Source: Fodinicola feengrottensis (GTDB taxonomy: Bacteria > Actinomycetota > Actinomycetes > Mycobacteriales > HKI-0501). Taken from it: a DNA stretch of 57,990 bases. Numbering within the stretch: position 1 is the first letter of the stretch; every line of letters begins with the position of its first letter. A program made the position numbers and the translations under genes. The DNA lies in the NCBI RefSeq assembly GCF_010993775.1, contig NZ_WOTO01000058.1:1-57990 (forward strand), read 5' to 3'. The notes beneath the pieces are model-generated. The model did not search any database and was not told where the DNA came from. It saw only the letters and a program-made list of their open reading frames with translations. This document shows, piece after piece, positions 28,784 to 36,421 of this stretch.

Positions 28784-29386
28784 GCGAAGAAACCGCGACG
28801 GAGCGCAATGCCCGCTTCGAGCGGGACGCCCTGCCGTTCCTGGACCAGCTCTACGCGGCCGCGATGCGGATGACCCGTAACCCGGCCGACGCGGAGGACC
28901 TGGTTCAGGAGGCGTACGTGAAAGCCTTCGCGGCCTTCCACCAGTTCCAGGAGGGTACGAACCTCAAGGCCTGGCTCTACCGGATCCTGACGAACACGTT
29001 CATCAACTCGTACCGCAAGCGCCAGCGGCGGCCCCCAGCAGTCCCCGACCGAGCAGATCGAGGACTGGCAGCTGGCGGCCGCGGAGGCGCACAGTTCCAG
29101 CGGCCTGCGCTCGGCCGAGACCGAGGCGCTGGACCACCTGCCGGACTCCGATGTGAAGGAAGCGCTGCAGGCGCTGCCCGAGGAGTTCCGGCTCGCGGTC
29201 TACCTGGCCGATGTCGAAGGGTTCTCGTACAAGGAGATCGCCGACATCATGGACACCCCGATCGGGACCGTGATGTCGCGGCTGCACCGCGGCCGGCGAA
29301 ACCTGCGGCGGATGCTTGAGCAATATGCGGTCGACCGTGGCATCCAGGGCGCCCCTGACCCGGTCACGTCAGGGGAGGCGTCGTGA
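28777..29386 (+). CDS. sigR: ECF sigma factor SigR/SigH, thiol-oxidative stress
   Basis: About 203 residues, with one frame change near 29035. Region 2: ARFERDALPFLDQLYAAAM, MTRNPADAEDLVQEAYVKAF, FHQFQEGTNLKAWLYRILTN and TFINSYRKRQR. Region 4: VKEALQALPEEFRLAVYLAD, VEGFSYKEIADIMDTPIGTV and MSRLHRGRRNLRRML. This is the SigR/SigH group controlling thioredoxin, mycothiol and proteolysis genes under disulfide stress. Region 2 identity begins right after the TTG at 28777, which has GGAG at -8, so I use it as the main start. The stop overlaps the rsrA ATG (TGATG), coupling sigma and anti-sigma. Confidence 0.9.
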
Positions 29387-29748
29387 TGTCCAGCGAAGAT
29401 CCGGACAAACGCGTCGCGGCGGAGAGTTTGGCCCGCAAGATCGACAGTTTTTCTGCGGCGAGGACAGCTCGTTTAACGGGATAAAGCCCGAGTGCCGTTC
29501 GGTGCTGGAGGACGTTTATCTCTACCGACGACGCGGAAACCGACGACGTGTCGCGGGCCAAGATCCGCCAGCACATCGACGACTGTTCGCCGTGCCTGCG
29601 CGAGTTCGGCATCGAGCAGGAGGTGAAGGCGTTGGTGTCCCGCTGCTGCGGTGGCGACCGGGCGCCGGAAAGCCTGCGGATCCGGCTCAAGCTCAAACTC
29701 CGCGAGGTCGTCATCGAGGCCGAAGTACGCGAATACCGCGCCGAATAA
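29386..29748 (+). CDS. rsrA: Zinc-binding redox anti-sigma factor RsrA
   Basis: About 118 residues once shifts near 29445 and 29525 are bridged. The ZAS motif is seen as FCGEDSSF ... IRQHIDDCSPCLREFGIE, that is H-x3-C-x2-C, with an upstream Cys in CGED. These are the Zn-ligand and redox-active cysteines that release SigR on oxidation. The start ATG overlaps the sigR stop. The tail EVVIEAEVREYRAE is acidic/basic mixed as in other RsrA proteins. Both shifts fall in otherwise perfectly conserved sequence, so sequencing error is likely. Confidence 0.85.
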
Positions 29749-29750
29749 CG

Positions 29751-29788
29751 AAAACCCGTGCTGATCCGAAGGGACCAACACGGGTTTT
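29751..29788. terminator. Bidirectional terminator between rsrA and the Asp-box gene
   Basis: AAAACCCGTG (29751-29760) pairs with CACGGGTTTT (29779-29788), flanked by A and T runs on the two strands. It lies between convergent gene ends. Confidence 0.8.
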
Positions 29789-29801
29789 CCGTTTTCTGGG
29801 A

Positions 29802-31097
29802 TCAGAACTGCGGTGGCTTGACCCCGGTCGGCACCGGAATCGGCGACCAGTGGATGCCGTCGTCGGAGACTACGTAGATGTTCTTCGGGCTGCCGACGTC
29901 TTCCCAGTGGAAGCTGACGAAGGTCCCCAGTGGCGTACGCACCGGGTCCTCGGTCGGGAACACTGGGGCGAGTGGCTGGTAGGTCGCGCCGTCGTCGGAT
30001 GAGCGCACCAGCGGCTTAATGTTCGCGGTCACGCCACCGTTGAGGAACGAGCCGTCGGGCAGCACCGAGAGCCCGGTCAGCCCCCCGTCCATGGTCGGCA
30101 CATTGCCCTGCACGACACGGATTTTCTGCCAGCTCGTCCCGCCGTTGTCGGTACGGAAGATGGTCTGTTGACGGGCCCCTGGCGCGCCGCCGTCAGCGAT
30201 GGCGTAGCCGCGCTGGCCGTCGGCGCTGTCCACCCAGACGATCGGCTGATCGCCCGTGAGGCCGGTGAAGGTGGTGCCCTTGTTCGCGTCCGCGGGCAGT
30301 ACGTGGAACGCCTTCCAGCTCGCGCCGCGATTGTGGCTGACCACCAGGCCGCCCGGGCAGCCCAGCCAGATCGAATCGAACCGTCGGTCGGTTCTCCCGA
30401 GTACGGCCGCGAGCAGTTTTTCGGCGCACCCGTGAAGGTGTGCGATGCACCGTCCGCTGGGTCGATAGCGACGATCGGTCCGTCGACACCCGGCGCGGAC
30501 AGCACCCAGCCAGCCGGCAGGACGCTCACGCGCGACGCCACTGGCGGGTCGCCGCGTCCAGCTGGTGCCGCCGTCGTGGCTGATCAGCTGTCCGGCGATC
30601 ACTGTGGTCAGGTCGAGTACCTGGGGACCGCTCGTGAACGGGGTTCCGACCGGCTGCGCGAGCGTCGGCAGGTCGTGGCTGACCCAGGTCAGTCCGCCAT
30701 CCACGGTCCGGGACCAGGCGAATGTCACCGCGATGCCCGGAAGTCTCGTGATGGCATAGCTGATTTTCTGGTTGACCGCGGCGGTGAAGGTGGCCTGGGA
30801 ACCCGCCGGGAACGTGCTACTGCGTACCGGCGGCGTGATCGGACCGGCTTTCCCAGACGGCGGCGTCGGGTCCGTCACTCCGGCCGGCGGAACAACTGGC
30901 GACCGCTCGCGGTCGGCGGTGAGCTGGATGGCGCCGACGGTGACGGCGGCCACTGCGACGCCCACAGTCAGCACGGTAACCGCGGCTCTGGCTCGATTAC
31001 GCCGGTGAGCGCGATGGGTGATGTCCGCGATGGGCAGCGGTGGGCTCAGTTGGCTGTCGATTTCGTCGCGTACTTCGGCAAAGTCAATGTCAGGCAT
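29802..31097 (-). CDS. Single-pass membrane protein with extracellular Asp-box (BNR-like) repeats
   Basis: About 430 residues. An N-terminal cytoplasmic segment of about 38 residues (MPDIDFAEVRDEIDSQLS) is followed by one membrane helix (AAVTVLTVGVAVAAVTVGAI), a Pro/Thr-rich linker and an outer region with repeated Asp-box motifs: SHDGGTSWTR, SHNRGASWKA, RTDNGGTSWQ, RSSDDGATYQ and SDDGIHWSP, as in sialidase-like beta-propellers. The middle (30400-30540) is read in another frame between two compensating shifts. The ATG at 31097 has AGGAGG just upstream and overlaps the stop of the preceding ECF sigma gene by 8 bp. By position and topology it could be the membrane anti-sigma partner or signal receptor of that sigma factor; this is inference. 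Confidence 0.6.
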   Translation of the reverse strand: MPDIDFAEVRDEIDSQLSPPLPIADITHRAHRRNRARAAVTVLTVGVAVAAVTVGAIQLTADRERSPVVPPAGVTDPTPPSGKAGPITPPVRSSTFPAGSQATFTAAVNQKISYAITRLPGIAVTFAWSRTVDGGLTWVSHDLPTLAQPVGTPFTSGPQVLDLTTVIAGQLISHDGGTSWTRRPASGVARERPAGWLGAVRAGCRRTDRRYRPSGRCIAHLHGCAEKLLAAVLGRTDRRFDSIWLGCPGGLVVSHNRGASWKAFHVLPADANKGTTFTGLTGDQPIVWVDSADGQRGYAIADGGAPGARQQTIFRTDNGGTSWQKIRVVQGNVPTMDGGLTGLSVLPDGSFLNGGVTANIKPLVRSSDDGATYQPLAPVFPTEDPVRTPLGTFVSFHWEDVGSPKNIYVVSDDGIHWSPIPVPTGVKPPQF

Positions 31098-31656
31098 CGG
31101 TTTCCTCCTTCTCACCCAGAATGTCGGCGAGCGCGGCCCGGCCGCGGGACAGCCGAGCCTTGATGGTGCCGGCGGGTACGCCGAGCGTTTTGCCGATCTC
31201 GTCCACGGACAGGTCGGCCAGGTAGTAGAGACCGAGTGTTTCCCGGTATGCGGGCGAGAGTTGGCGCATCGCGGCCACCACCGTGAGCCGCTCGGGGTTT
31301 GGGCCCTCGACCGTGCTGACTGGCCGGTCGCGGCGTAGGAAGCGGTCCATCCAGACGCGTCGTCTTCGGTAGCGACGTTTGGCGAGGTTCAGCGCCACCG
31401 TACGTACCCACGCCTCCGGGTCGTCTACCGACCCGAGCCGGTGCGGCCGGGACATCGCAATGGTGAAGGCGTCGTGCACCACATCCTGCGCCTCGCTGAG
31501 CTGGCCGGTCAGTGCGTACACGCTGCGGACCAACCGCGGGTAGGCAACCCGGTAGAGCTCCTCCACCACCGCTCGCCCGGCGAGTCGCTCGTCCACTGGG
31601 TCAGTCTCTCCTGGCCGGATTGGAGCGCCTGCCCCTTCGGCAAGTGTCGCCTCCAT
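31090..31656 (-). CDS. ECF RNA polymerase sigma factor, SigE-family type
   Basis: Intact, 188 residues. Region 2: VEELYRVAYPRLVRSVYALT, LSEAQDVVHDAFTIAMSR and DPEAWVRTVALNLAKRRYRR. Region 4: MRQLSPAYRETLGLYYLADL, SVDEIGKTLGVPAGTIKARL and SRGRAALADIL. It is separate from SigR and has no Zn-anti-sigma beside it; instead it overlaps the gene for a membrane Asp-box protein by 8 bp. The likely role is extracytoplasmic signalling with that partner. No upstream promoter of ECF autoregulatory type was identified. Confidence 0.85.
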   Translation of the reverse strand: MEATLAEGAGAPIRPGETDPVDERLAGRAVVEELYRVAYPRLVRSVYALTGQLSEAQDVVHDAFTIAMSRPHRLGSVDDPEAWVRTVALNLAKRRYRRRRVWMDRFLRRDRPVSTVEGPNPERLTVVAAMRQLSPAYRETLGLYYLADLSVDEIGKTLGVPAGTIKARLSRGRAALADILGEKEETDA

Positions 31657-31736
31657 TCATCCACCCTCCCCGTGCGCGTGGGTTTGCTGGAAGGACAGAG
31701 ACCCAGCTTTGCGAAAAGGTTGCGGCCGGGAACGAA

Positions 31737-31769
31737 GAAGGCCACCGTCCCGTACGGGAGGTGGCCTTC
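31737..31769. terminator. Hairpin terminator downstream of the bL37 candidate
   Basis: GAAGGCCACC (31737-31746) pairs with GGTGGCCTTC (31760-31769), with an inner palindrome TCCCGTACGGGA extending the stem. It lies 17 bp past the stop of the minus-strand bL37 candidate. Confidence 0.7.
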
Positions 31770-31785
31770 GAGATGGTGCGGGAGG

Positions 31786-31861
31786 TCAGGCGTTGGGCCT
31801 GCGGCCGTGGTTCGCCTTCTTGTTCTTGCGGGGCCCTCTTCTTACGCGCCTTTTTCGCCAT
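31786..31861 (-). CDS. Ribosomal protein bL37 candidate, 24 residues
   Basis: The open reading starts MAKKARKKR at an ATG with GGAGGGAGG upstream. After removal of one C from GGGCCCC near 31828 it continues RKNKKANHGRRPNA and stops, giving exactly 24 residues. The pattern 'MAKxxRKKR...ANHGxRPNA' is how I recall the actinobacterial large-subunit protein bL37 seen in the M. smegmatis ribosome. Such a gene is normally missed by annotation. A hairpin terminator follows. The one-base excess is probably a sequencing error, since the protein is otherwise complete. Confidence 0.6.
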
Positions 31862-32025
31862 GGTGTCCTCCCTCCTGCAACTGTCAACGTCAAGAATCCC
31901 ACGAGCCGCTGACCGCCCCTACACCGCCGCCTGATGCGGCCGCGCGGCGTGTAGCTCGTTGGCGACCCACAGCGCCATGATTGGATGCACGCAAGAGGTG
32001 GCTGGACGCGGACGGGAGTACGCCG

Positions 32026-32241
32026 GTGGCTGAAGAGATTCGGGCCGAGATGGTGGCCAACGTGCTCAAGGTCGTGGCCGCCCAGGGTGACGCGCTCGGC
32101 GAAGGCGACACCGTGGTGATCCTGGAGTCGATGAAAATGGAGATCCCGGTGCTTGCCGAGGTCGGTGGCACCGTCTCGTCGATTTCGGTAGGCGAGGGTG
32201 ACGTGGTGCAGGGCGGCGACCTGATCGCCGTACTCGCCTAG
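32026..32241 (+). CDS. Biotin/lipoyl attachment carrier protein (TB7.3-like)
   Basis: 71 residues from the GTG at 32026: AEEIRAEMVANVLKVVAAQG, then VVILESMKMEIPVLAEVGGT with the biotinyl lysine in MKM (residue 37), and VVQGGDLIAVLA at the end. It is a free-standing biotin carboxyl carrier domain, as Rv3221c/TB7.3, which sits at the same place between rshA and pdtaS. The GTG is preferred over an upstream TTG because the conserved domain starts immediately. It probably serves an acyl-CoA carboxylase encoded elsewhere, or stores biotin. It is 12 bp before pdtaS and so probably co-transcribed. Confidence 0.85.
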   Translation: MAEEIRAEMVANVLKVVAAQGDALGEGDTVVILESMKMEIPVLAEVGGTVSSISVGEGDVVQGGDLIAVLA

Positions 32242-32253
32242 TCCGGGACGCCC

Positions 32254-33780
32254 GTGTCGACACTCCGCGAGCTCGTCCAGCAGCATTCCACGCTGACCGA
32301 GGACGACATCGAGCACCTGCACCGGCTGGCCGCTGACTGGCAGCTGCTCGCCGACCTGTCCTTCGCTGACCTGTTGTTGTGGGTGTCGACCACGGACGCG
32401 TATCTGGAGCCGGCGTACCTGTGCGTCGCGCACATCCGCCCGACCACCGGCCCCACCGCGTATCTGCACGACCAGGTCGGCCGGCTGTTGTCGGTCGAGG
32501 CGTCCGCACACCTGGTGGCCGCGGCCACCGCCGGCCGGATCTGGCGGGAAGGCGATCCGGAGTGGATCGACGACATCCCGGCCCGGCACGAGGCCATTCC
32601 GGTACGCAACGGTGAGAAGGTCGTCGCCGTCCTGGGCCGGGACACCAACCTGGCCGCCACCCGGGCGCCCAGCCAGCTCGAGCTGGCGTATTTGCGCAGT
32701 GCCGACGACCTGTGCCGGATGGTCGCCGCCGGCTCGTTCCCGCCCCGCCAGCCCGTACTGGCCGACGACACGTCCATGCCGCGGGCCGGCGACGGCGTCA
32801 TCCGGGTTGCGCCGGACGGCCGGGTCGACTACGCGAGTCCGAACGCTCAGTCCGCGTACCGCAGGCTGGGGTTCTCCGGCGACCTGCAGGGCATGGAGCT
32901 GGGGCCGCTGACCAGCGATCTTGCCGACGACCCGCTGGAGGGCGCGGAGGCGAACGAGCGGATCAGCGCGGCGCTGGCCGGCGCTTCGCCGGACCGGATC
33001 GAGGTCGAGGCCCGCAGTGCGGTCATCCTGCTGCGCGCGCTGCCGCTGCGGCCGGACGGCGAGAACATCGGCGCGCTGGTGCTGGCCTGCGAGGTCACCG
33101 AGGTGCGCCGGCGGGACCGGGCACTGCTCACCAAGGACGCGACCATCCGGGAGATCCACCACCGGGTGAAGAACAACCTGCAGACGGTCGCCGCGCTGCT
33201 GCGACTGCAGTCCCGGCGGGTCACCTCGCAGGAGGCCAAGTCGGCGCTGCAGGAATCAGTACGACGGGTGTCCTCGATCGCCCTCGTACACGAGACTTTG
33301 TCGCTGTCGCTGGACGAGACCGTCGACTTCGACAGCATCGTCAGCAAGATCTCCTCGATGGTCGGCGAGGTGGCTGGCACCGAGACGGTCGTCCACCTGC
33401 GCAAAGAGGGCATCTTCGGGGTCCTGCCGTCGCCGGTGGCGACCCCGCTCGCGATGGTGGTCACCGAGCTGCTGCAGAACGCCCTGGAGCACGCTTACCT
33501 GCCCGGCCAGTCCGGTGCCGTGACGCTGATGGCCCAGCGGGACCGGGACACTCTGCGAGTCGAGGTCGCCGACTCCGGCCAGGGCCTGCCTGACGGCTTC
33601 AGCCTGCAGGCTTCGACCCGCCTTGGTCTCCAGATCGTTCGTACGTTGGTGACTAGCGAGCTGGGCGGGTCCATCGACCTGCGGCCCCGGCACGGTGGCG
33701 GCACCGAGGCCGTCGTGGTCGTGCCGCTGACGAGCCGTGGCGCCAAGACCTCCGGCCACGCTGAGGTCGAAGTCTCCTAG
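32254..33780 (+). CDS. pdtaS: Two-component sensor histidine kinase PdtaS
   Basis: Intact, 508 residues, cytoplasmic (no membrane helix). N-terminal GAF-like domain (about 1-160: LVQQHSTLTEDDIEHLHRLA, FADLLLWVSTTDAYLEPAYL), then a PAS-like region (GVIRVAPDGRVDYASPNAQS), then the HisKA_2 phosphoacceptor box IREIHHRVKNNLQTVAALLR near residue 300, and HATPase_c with VVTELLQNALEHAYLPG (N box), DSGQGLPDGF and RLGLQIVRTLV. In mycobacteria PdtaS phosphorylates the RNA-binding antiterminator PdtaR, tuning translation and antitermination. The pdtaR gene is not in this window. The neighbours (biotin carrier, whiB1) match the mycobacterial order. Confidence 0.9.
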   Translation: MSTLRELVQQHSTLTEDDIEHLHRLAADWQLLADLSFADLLLWVSTTDAYLEPAYLCVAHIRPTTGPTAYLHDQVGRLLSVEASAHLVAAATAGRIWREGDPEWIDDIPARHEAIPVRNGEKVVAVLGRDTNLAATRAPSQLELAYLRSADDLCRMVAAGSFPPRQPVLADDTSMPRAGDGVIRVAPDGRVDYASPNAQSAYRRLGFSGDLQGMELGPLTSDLADDPLEGAEANERISAALAGASPDRIEVEARSAVILLRALPLRPDGENIGALVLACEVTEVRRRDRALLTKDATIREIHHRVKNNLQTVAALLRLQSRRVTSQEAKSALQESVRRVSSIALVHETLSLSLDETVDFDSIVSKISSMVGEVAGTETVVHLRKEGIFGVLPSPVATPLAMVVTELLQNALEHAYLPGQSGAVTLMAQRDRDTLRVEVADSGQGLPDGFSLQASTRLGLQIVRTLVTSELGGSIDLRPRHGGGTEAVVVVPLTSRGAKTSGHAEVEVS

Positions 33781-33934
33781 GTCCCTAGTCCGTGCCCGGC
33801 GGCGGAACTGTCGTACCCGGCTGCCACACTGCGGGCAGATGAGAATCTGCTCTAGATCACGCAGCGTAGTCAGAATCGGGAAAAGGCATAGCGTAAATGC
33901 GCGAGACACATCGGCTGTTCGCTGGCCGACATAG

Positions 33935-33970
33935 CGAACGACCCGGACCGACGGTGGCCCGGGTCGTTCG
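33935..33970. terminator. Bidirectional terminator between pdtaS and whiB1
   Basis: A perfect 12-bp stem, CGAACGACCCGG with CCGGGTCGTTCG, in the 226-bp gap between the converging pdtaS and whiB1 genes. Confidence 0.8.
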
Positions 33971-34006
33971 AAGTCGTGCGATGAAAGCGCGGTCTTTGGT
34001 AGTCGA

Positions 34007-34258
34007 TCAGGCGGTGTGGACACGCGGACGTGCACCGCGGCGCTTGAGCGCTCGCCGTTCGTCTTCGCTCATGCCGCCCCAGACACCTGCGTCTTGGCCG
34101 GACTCCAGTGCCCATTCCAGGCACATCTCGGTCACGGGGCAGCGACGACACACTGATTTTGCTTCTTCGACCTGCAGCAACGCTGGACCACTGGTGCCAA
34201 TCGGGAAGAAAAGCTCAGGGTCCTCGTCACGGCAGAGGGCGCGGTGGCGCCAGTCCAT
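34007..34258 (-). CDS. whiB1: WhiB-family iron-sulfur transcription factor (WhiB1-like)
   Basis: Intact, 83 residues. Four cysteines ligate a [4Fe-4S] cluster: Cys9 (HRALCRDED), Cys37 and Cys40 (SVCRRCPV) and Cys46 (TEMCLEW). The GVWGGMSEDERRALKRR turn and basic tail is the SigA-binding/DNA-binding part. The ATG at 34258 has GAGGAG 9 bp upstream and gives the canonical MDWRHRA start. Synteny with pdtaS and a DagK-like gene identifies WhiB1, an essential NO-sensitive regulator in mycobacteria. Two Crp-like palindromes lie upstream. Confidence 0.88.
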   Translation of the reverse strand: MDWRHRALCRDEDPELFFPIGTSGPALLQVEEAKSVCRRCPVTEMCLEWALESGQDAGVWGGMSEDERRALKRRGARPRVHTA

Positions 34259-34352
34259 GCCAGCTCTCCTCAACGTCATTGTTGGGCGTATGAAACGCAC
34301 GTGGCCGTGCGCCTGTCCATCCGGGTAGTGCTACGGGAAGACCGCCTTGCTT

Positions 34353-34366
34353 GTGAATGCTTTCAC
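34353..34366 (-). promoter_or_regulatory. Crp-type site 2 upstream of whiB1
   Basis: GTGA-N6-TCAC palindrome (plus strand TGTGAATGCTTTCACG), about 95 bp before the whiB1 ATG. It overlaps a possible weak -10 (AGCATT on the minus strand), positioned 17 bp after a TTGACA at 34384-34379. Confidence 0.55.
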
Positions 34367-34410
34367 GAAGCCTGGCGATGTCAAGGGCCTTGACGCTCCC
34401 AATTCGGCTC

Positions 34411-34424
34411 GTGACCGAATTCAC
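34411..34424 (-). promoter_or_regulatory. Crp-type site 1 upstream of whiB1
   Basis: GTGACCGAATTCAC, a GTGA-N6-TCAC palindrome extended by C/G on both sides. Its centre is 58 bp upstream of site 2 and upstream of the putative TTGACA -35. The remaining bases of 34259-34651 hold no gene that I can see. Confidence 0.55.
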
Positions 34425-34651
34425 GGGTGCTTGCCCCCAGTAGTCATACCAGGGCAACCGCCCATTACGCCAGACTTTGTCATGCATTGGTTGCACTCGG
34501 TCATCAGACTTTCGGGCAACCGGTCTTCGACGTTCGCACACAATCTCTGGCGCCGCATGTGCACGCCAAAGCCTGCTGCTGGGTGCTGCTGATGGTGCCG
34601 GACCACTCAGACTCGGGTGGCGCCGTGATAGTGCTGTCTTACCAAGCTGTC

Positions 34652-35577
34652 CTACAGAACGACGCGCACCGCGTTCGGATGGGACTCGAACGTGACCTCG
34701 TCGGACTCGCCAACATAGTCGCCGTCCAGCTGCAACGCCAGGGGTCTACGTGAGATCACCATGAAACTCTCCTGATCGCGCAGCCGATAGGTGGCCCGAC
34801 CACCGGGTTTACGGTGCATAAGCAGCAGTTGCGCGGCCGCCACCGCGGTTTCGCTGGGATGCAGGCCACGCATAGCGAACAGGTCGAGGCCGGCGTCGAA
34901 GGACGCGGTGTCGGTGAAAGTCACCGGGTGACGGCCGAAATACGTCCACGGCACGGTGTTCTGGACGACGACCATCGAGAGCCCGTCGACGACGGTGCCA
35001 CCCGGCCGGCGCAGTCGGATCATCGGCTCGGAGCGGTCGGTGCCGCTCAGGTACTGCGCGAACGTTGATCGGACGTACAGGGCGACGGTCGCGGTCCGGC
35101 CGCGTACCCGGGCCCGCTCGACTCGGCGAATGATCTCCGCGTCCAACCCGAGGCCGGCGCAGAACGTGAACCATCGGTCGTTCGCCTTGCCCAGTCCGAT
35201 CGACCGGGTCCGTCGCTCGCGCAGTGCCTCCAACAGCACCGAGGTGGCTTCGATCGCGTCGTTCGGCAGGCCGAGCGCGCGCGCGCGAAGACGTTCGCCG
35301 ACCCGCCGGGCACCACCGCGAGCGCTGGCACCTTGTCCGAGACGCCGTCCGCGAGCATCCCGTTGACCAGCTCGTTGACCGTACCGTCGCCACCGAGCGC
35401 GACGATCACCTCGACGCCGTCCAACCGGGCCTGCCGGGCCAGCTCCGCGGCATGCCCGCGGCGATGGGTGGTGGCCACCTCCAGGTCGACCTCGGAGCGC
35501 AGCGCGTGGATCAGCACGTCCCGGGTGCCAGACGTCGTGGACGTCGCACCTGGATTTGTCACCAGCAGCGCGCGCAC
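34652..35577 (-). CDS. Diacylglycerol kinase-family lipid/sphingosine kinase
   Basis: About 308 residues, with one frame change near 35285. The DagK catalytic signatures are visible: VTNPGATSTTSG at the start, EVIVALGGDGTVNELVNGML (GGDGT nucleotide-binding loop) and VVPGGSANVFAR (PxGTxNdfA-like), then LGLPNDAIEA. The C-terminal beta-sandwich domain follows (FTFCAGLGLDAEIIRRVERA, VVQNTVPWTYFG, LQLDGDYVGESDEVTFE with the conserved D-G-E/D-x turn). This is the Rv3218 position relative to whiB1. It probably phosphorylates a diacylglycerol or related lipid at the membrane face. Confidence 0.8.
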
Positions 35578-35610
35578 ACGCCAATTTTACCCGCCGGTAG
35601 GCTTGACGCC

Positions 35611-36027
35611 GTGGTCGAACCGGAAAACGGGCAGGTGGGACGGGTCACTTTCAAGGGCCTGCCCGCAACGCTTCTCGCCGTGATATGTCTGCTCTGGCTG
35701 GAGGCCGTCGCTGTCGCGGTCCTCGCCGTCGTCCAGATCGTCAACACGTTCACCCAGGTGGCCCAGACCTTCACCGGCGCGATCGCCGAGGATGCACTGC
35801 TGCTCGCGATCGCCGGCCTCTTCGGTTGGCTCGGCTGGCTCCTACTCAACCGCCGGGCCGGCGCCCGCAACCCGTCGGTCGCGATGCACCTGCTCGCCCT
35901 CGCGATCGGTTATTTCATGGCCAAGGGCGGACTGGTTGCGGCCGGAGCGATCGTGCTCGCGGTGTGCGTCGTCGCGATCGTGCTGCTCGTCCTTCCGTCG
36001 ACGACGAGGGCCCTCGGGATCAAGTAG
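35611..36027 (+). CDS. Small integral membrane protein (Rv3217c position)
   Basis: 138 residues, GTG start, divergent from the DagK-like gene with 33 bp between the starts. Four hydrophobic helices: LPATLLAVICLLWLEAVAVA, an alpha-helix around EDALLLAIAGLFGWLGWLLL, AMHLLALAIGYFMAKGGLVA and AIVLAVCVVAIVLLVLP. No catalytic motif. The same small membrane protein type occupies this place in mycobacteria. Function unknown. Confidence 0.7.
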   Translation: MVEPENGQVGRVTFKGLPATLLAVICLLWLEAVAVAVLAVVQIVNTFTQVAQTFTGAIAEDALLLAIAGLFGWLGWLLLNRRAGARNPSVAMHLLALAIGYFMAKGGLVAAGAIVLAVCVVAIVLLVLPSTTRALGIK

Positions 36028-36077
36028 TTTCCGATCCTTCGACTTTGTGACACGTACGAGTCCATACCCGACACGCC

Positions 36078-36265
36078 GGGTGGGGCGCAAAATTGTCGTA
36101 CGTTTCTGTTTTTCTTTCCCCCTCCCTTTGAACGGGCGGGGGGTGGGTTGAGAGGTAGACCTGAATTTTTTAGTTGAACATCGGTCCTCAAACCCGCCCC
36201 CCCCCCACCCGTCACTGGGTGGGGGTGATTTTTCGGGGTGGGTACGACAGTTTTGCGCCGCACCC
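36078..36265. repeat. Palindromic repeat element, copy B
   Basis: Terminal inverted repeats at 36078-36100 and 36243-36265 match at 21 of 23 bases (GGGTG.GGCGCAAAA.TGTCGTA). The interior matches copy A, including CTGTTTTTCTTTCCCCCTCC. Where copy A has GCGCGAAA on both arms, copy B has GCGCAAAA on both arms, so the arms have changed together. Non-coding. Confidence 0.8.
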
Positions 36266-36300
36266 GTCTTTTTGGCCGCGTCTTGTTGCGTCGGGCCTGA

Positions 36301-36364
36301 CGTCGAGTGCGGGACAAAACCCCACACTCGACGTCGACTGCGGGATAAAGTCCCGCACTCGACG
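36301..36364. repeat. Two tandem hairpins of the CGTCGAGTGCGGGA family
   Basis: CGTCGAGTG...CACTCGACG (36301-36333) is followed by CGTCGACTGCGGGA...TCCCGCACTCGACG (36332-36364). The arms match those at 7119-7156. They lie just after repeat element B and about 60 bp from the stop of the minus-strand sigma gene, so they could also terminate it. No gene in 36028-36421. Confidence 0.7.
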
Positions 36365-36421
36365 AAAATGCAGCCCCAGTCCACCGCGAGAGTGACGTTT
36401 TTGGGGTGGAAACAGCGGAAA

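Noticed and set aside
33800..33830. GGCGGAACTGTCGTACCC, similar to the end of the dispersed palindromic elements
   Set aside because: Only about ten bases match and no inverted partner or interior is present, so chance is likely.
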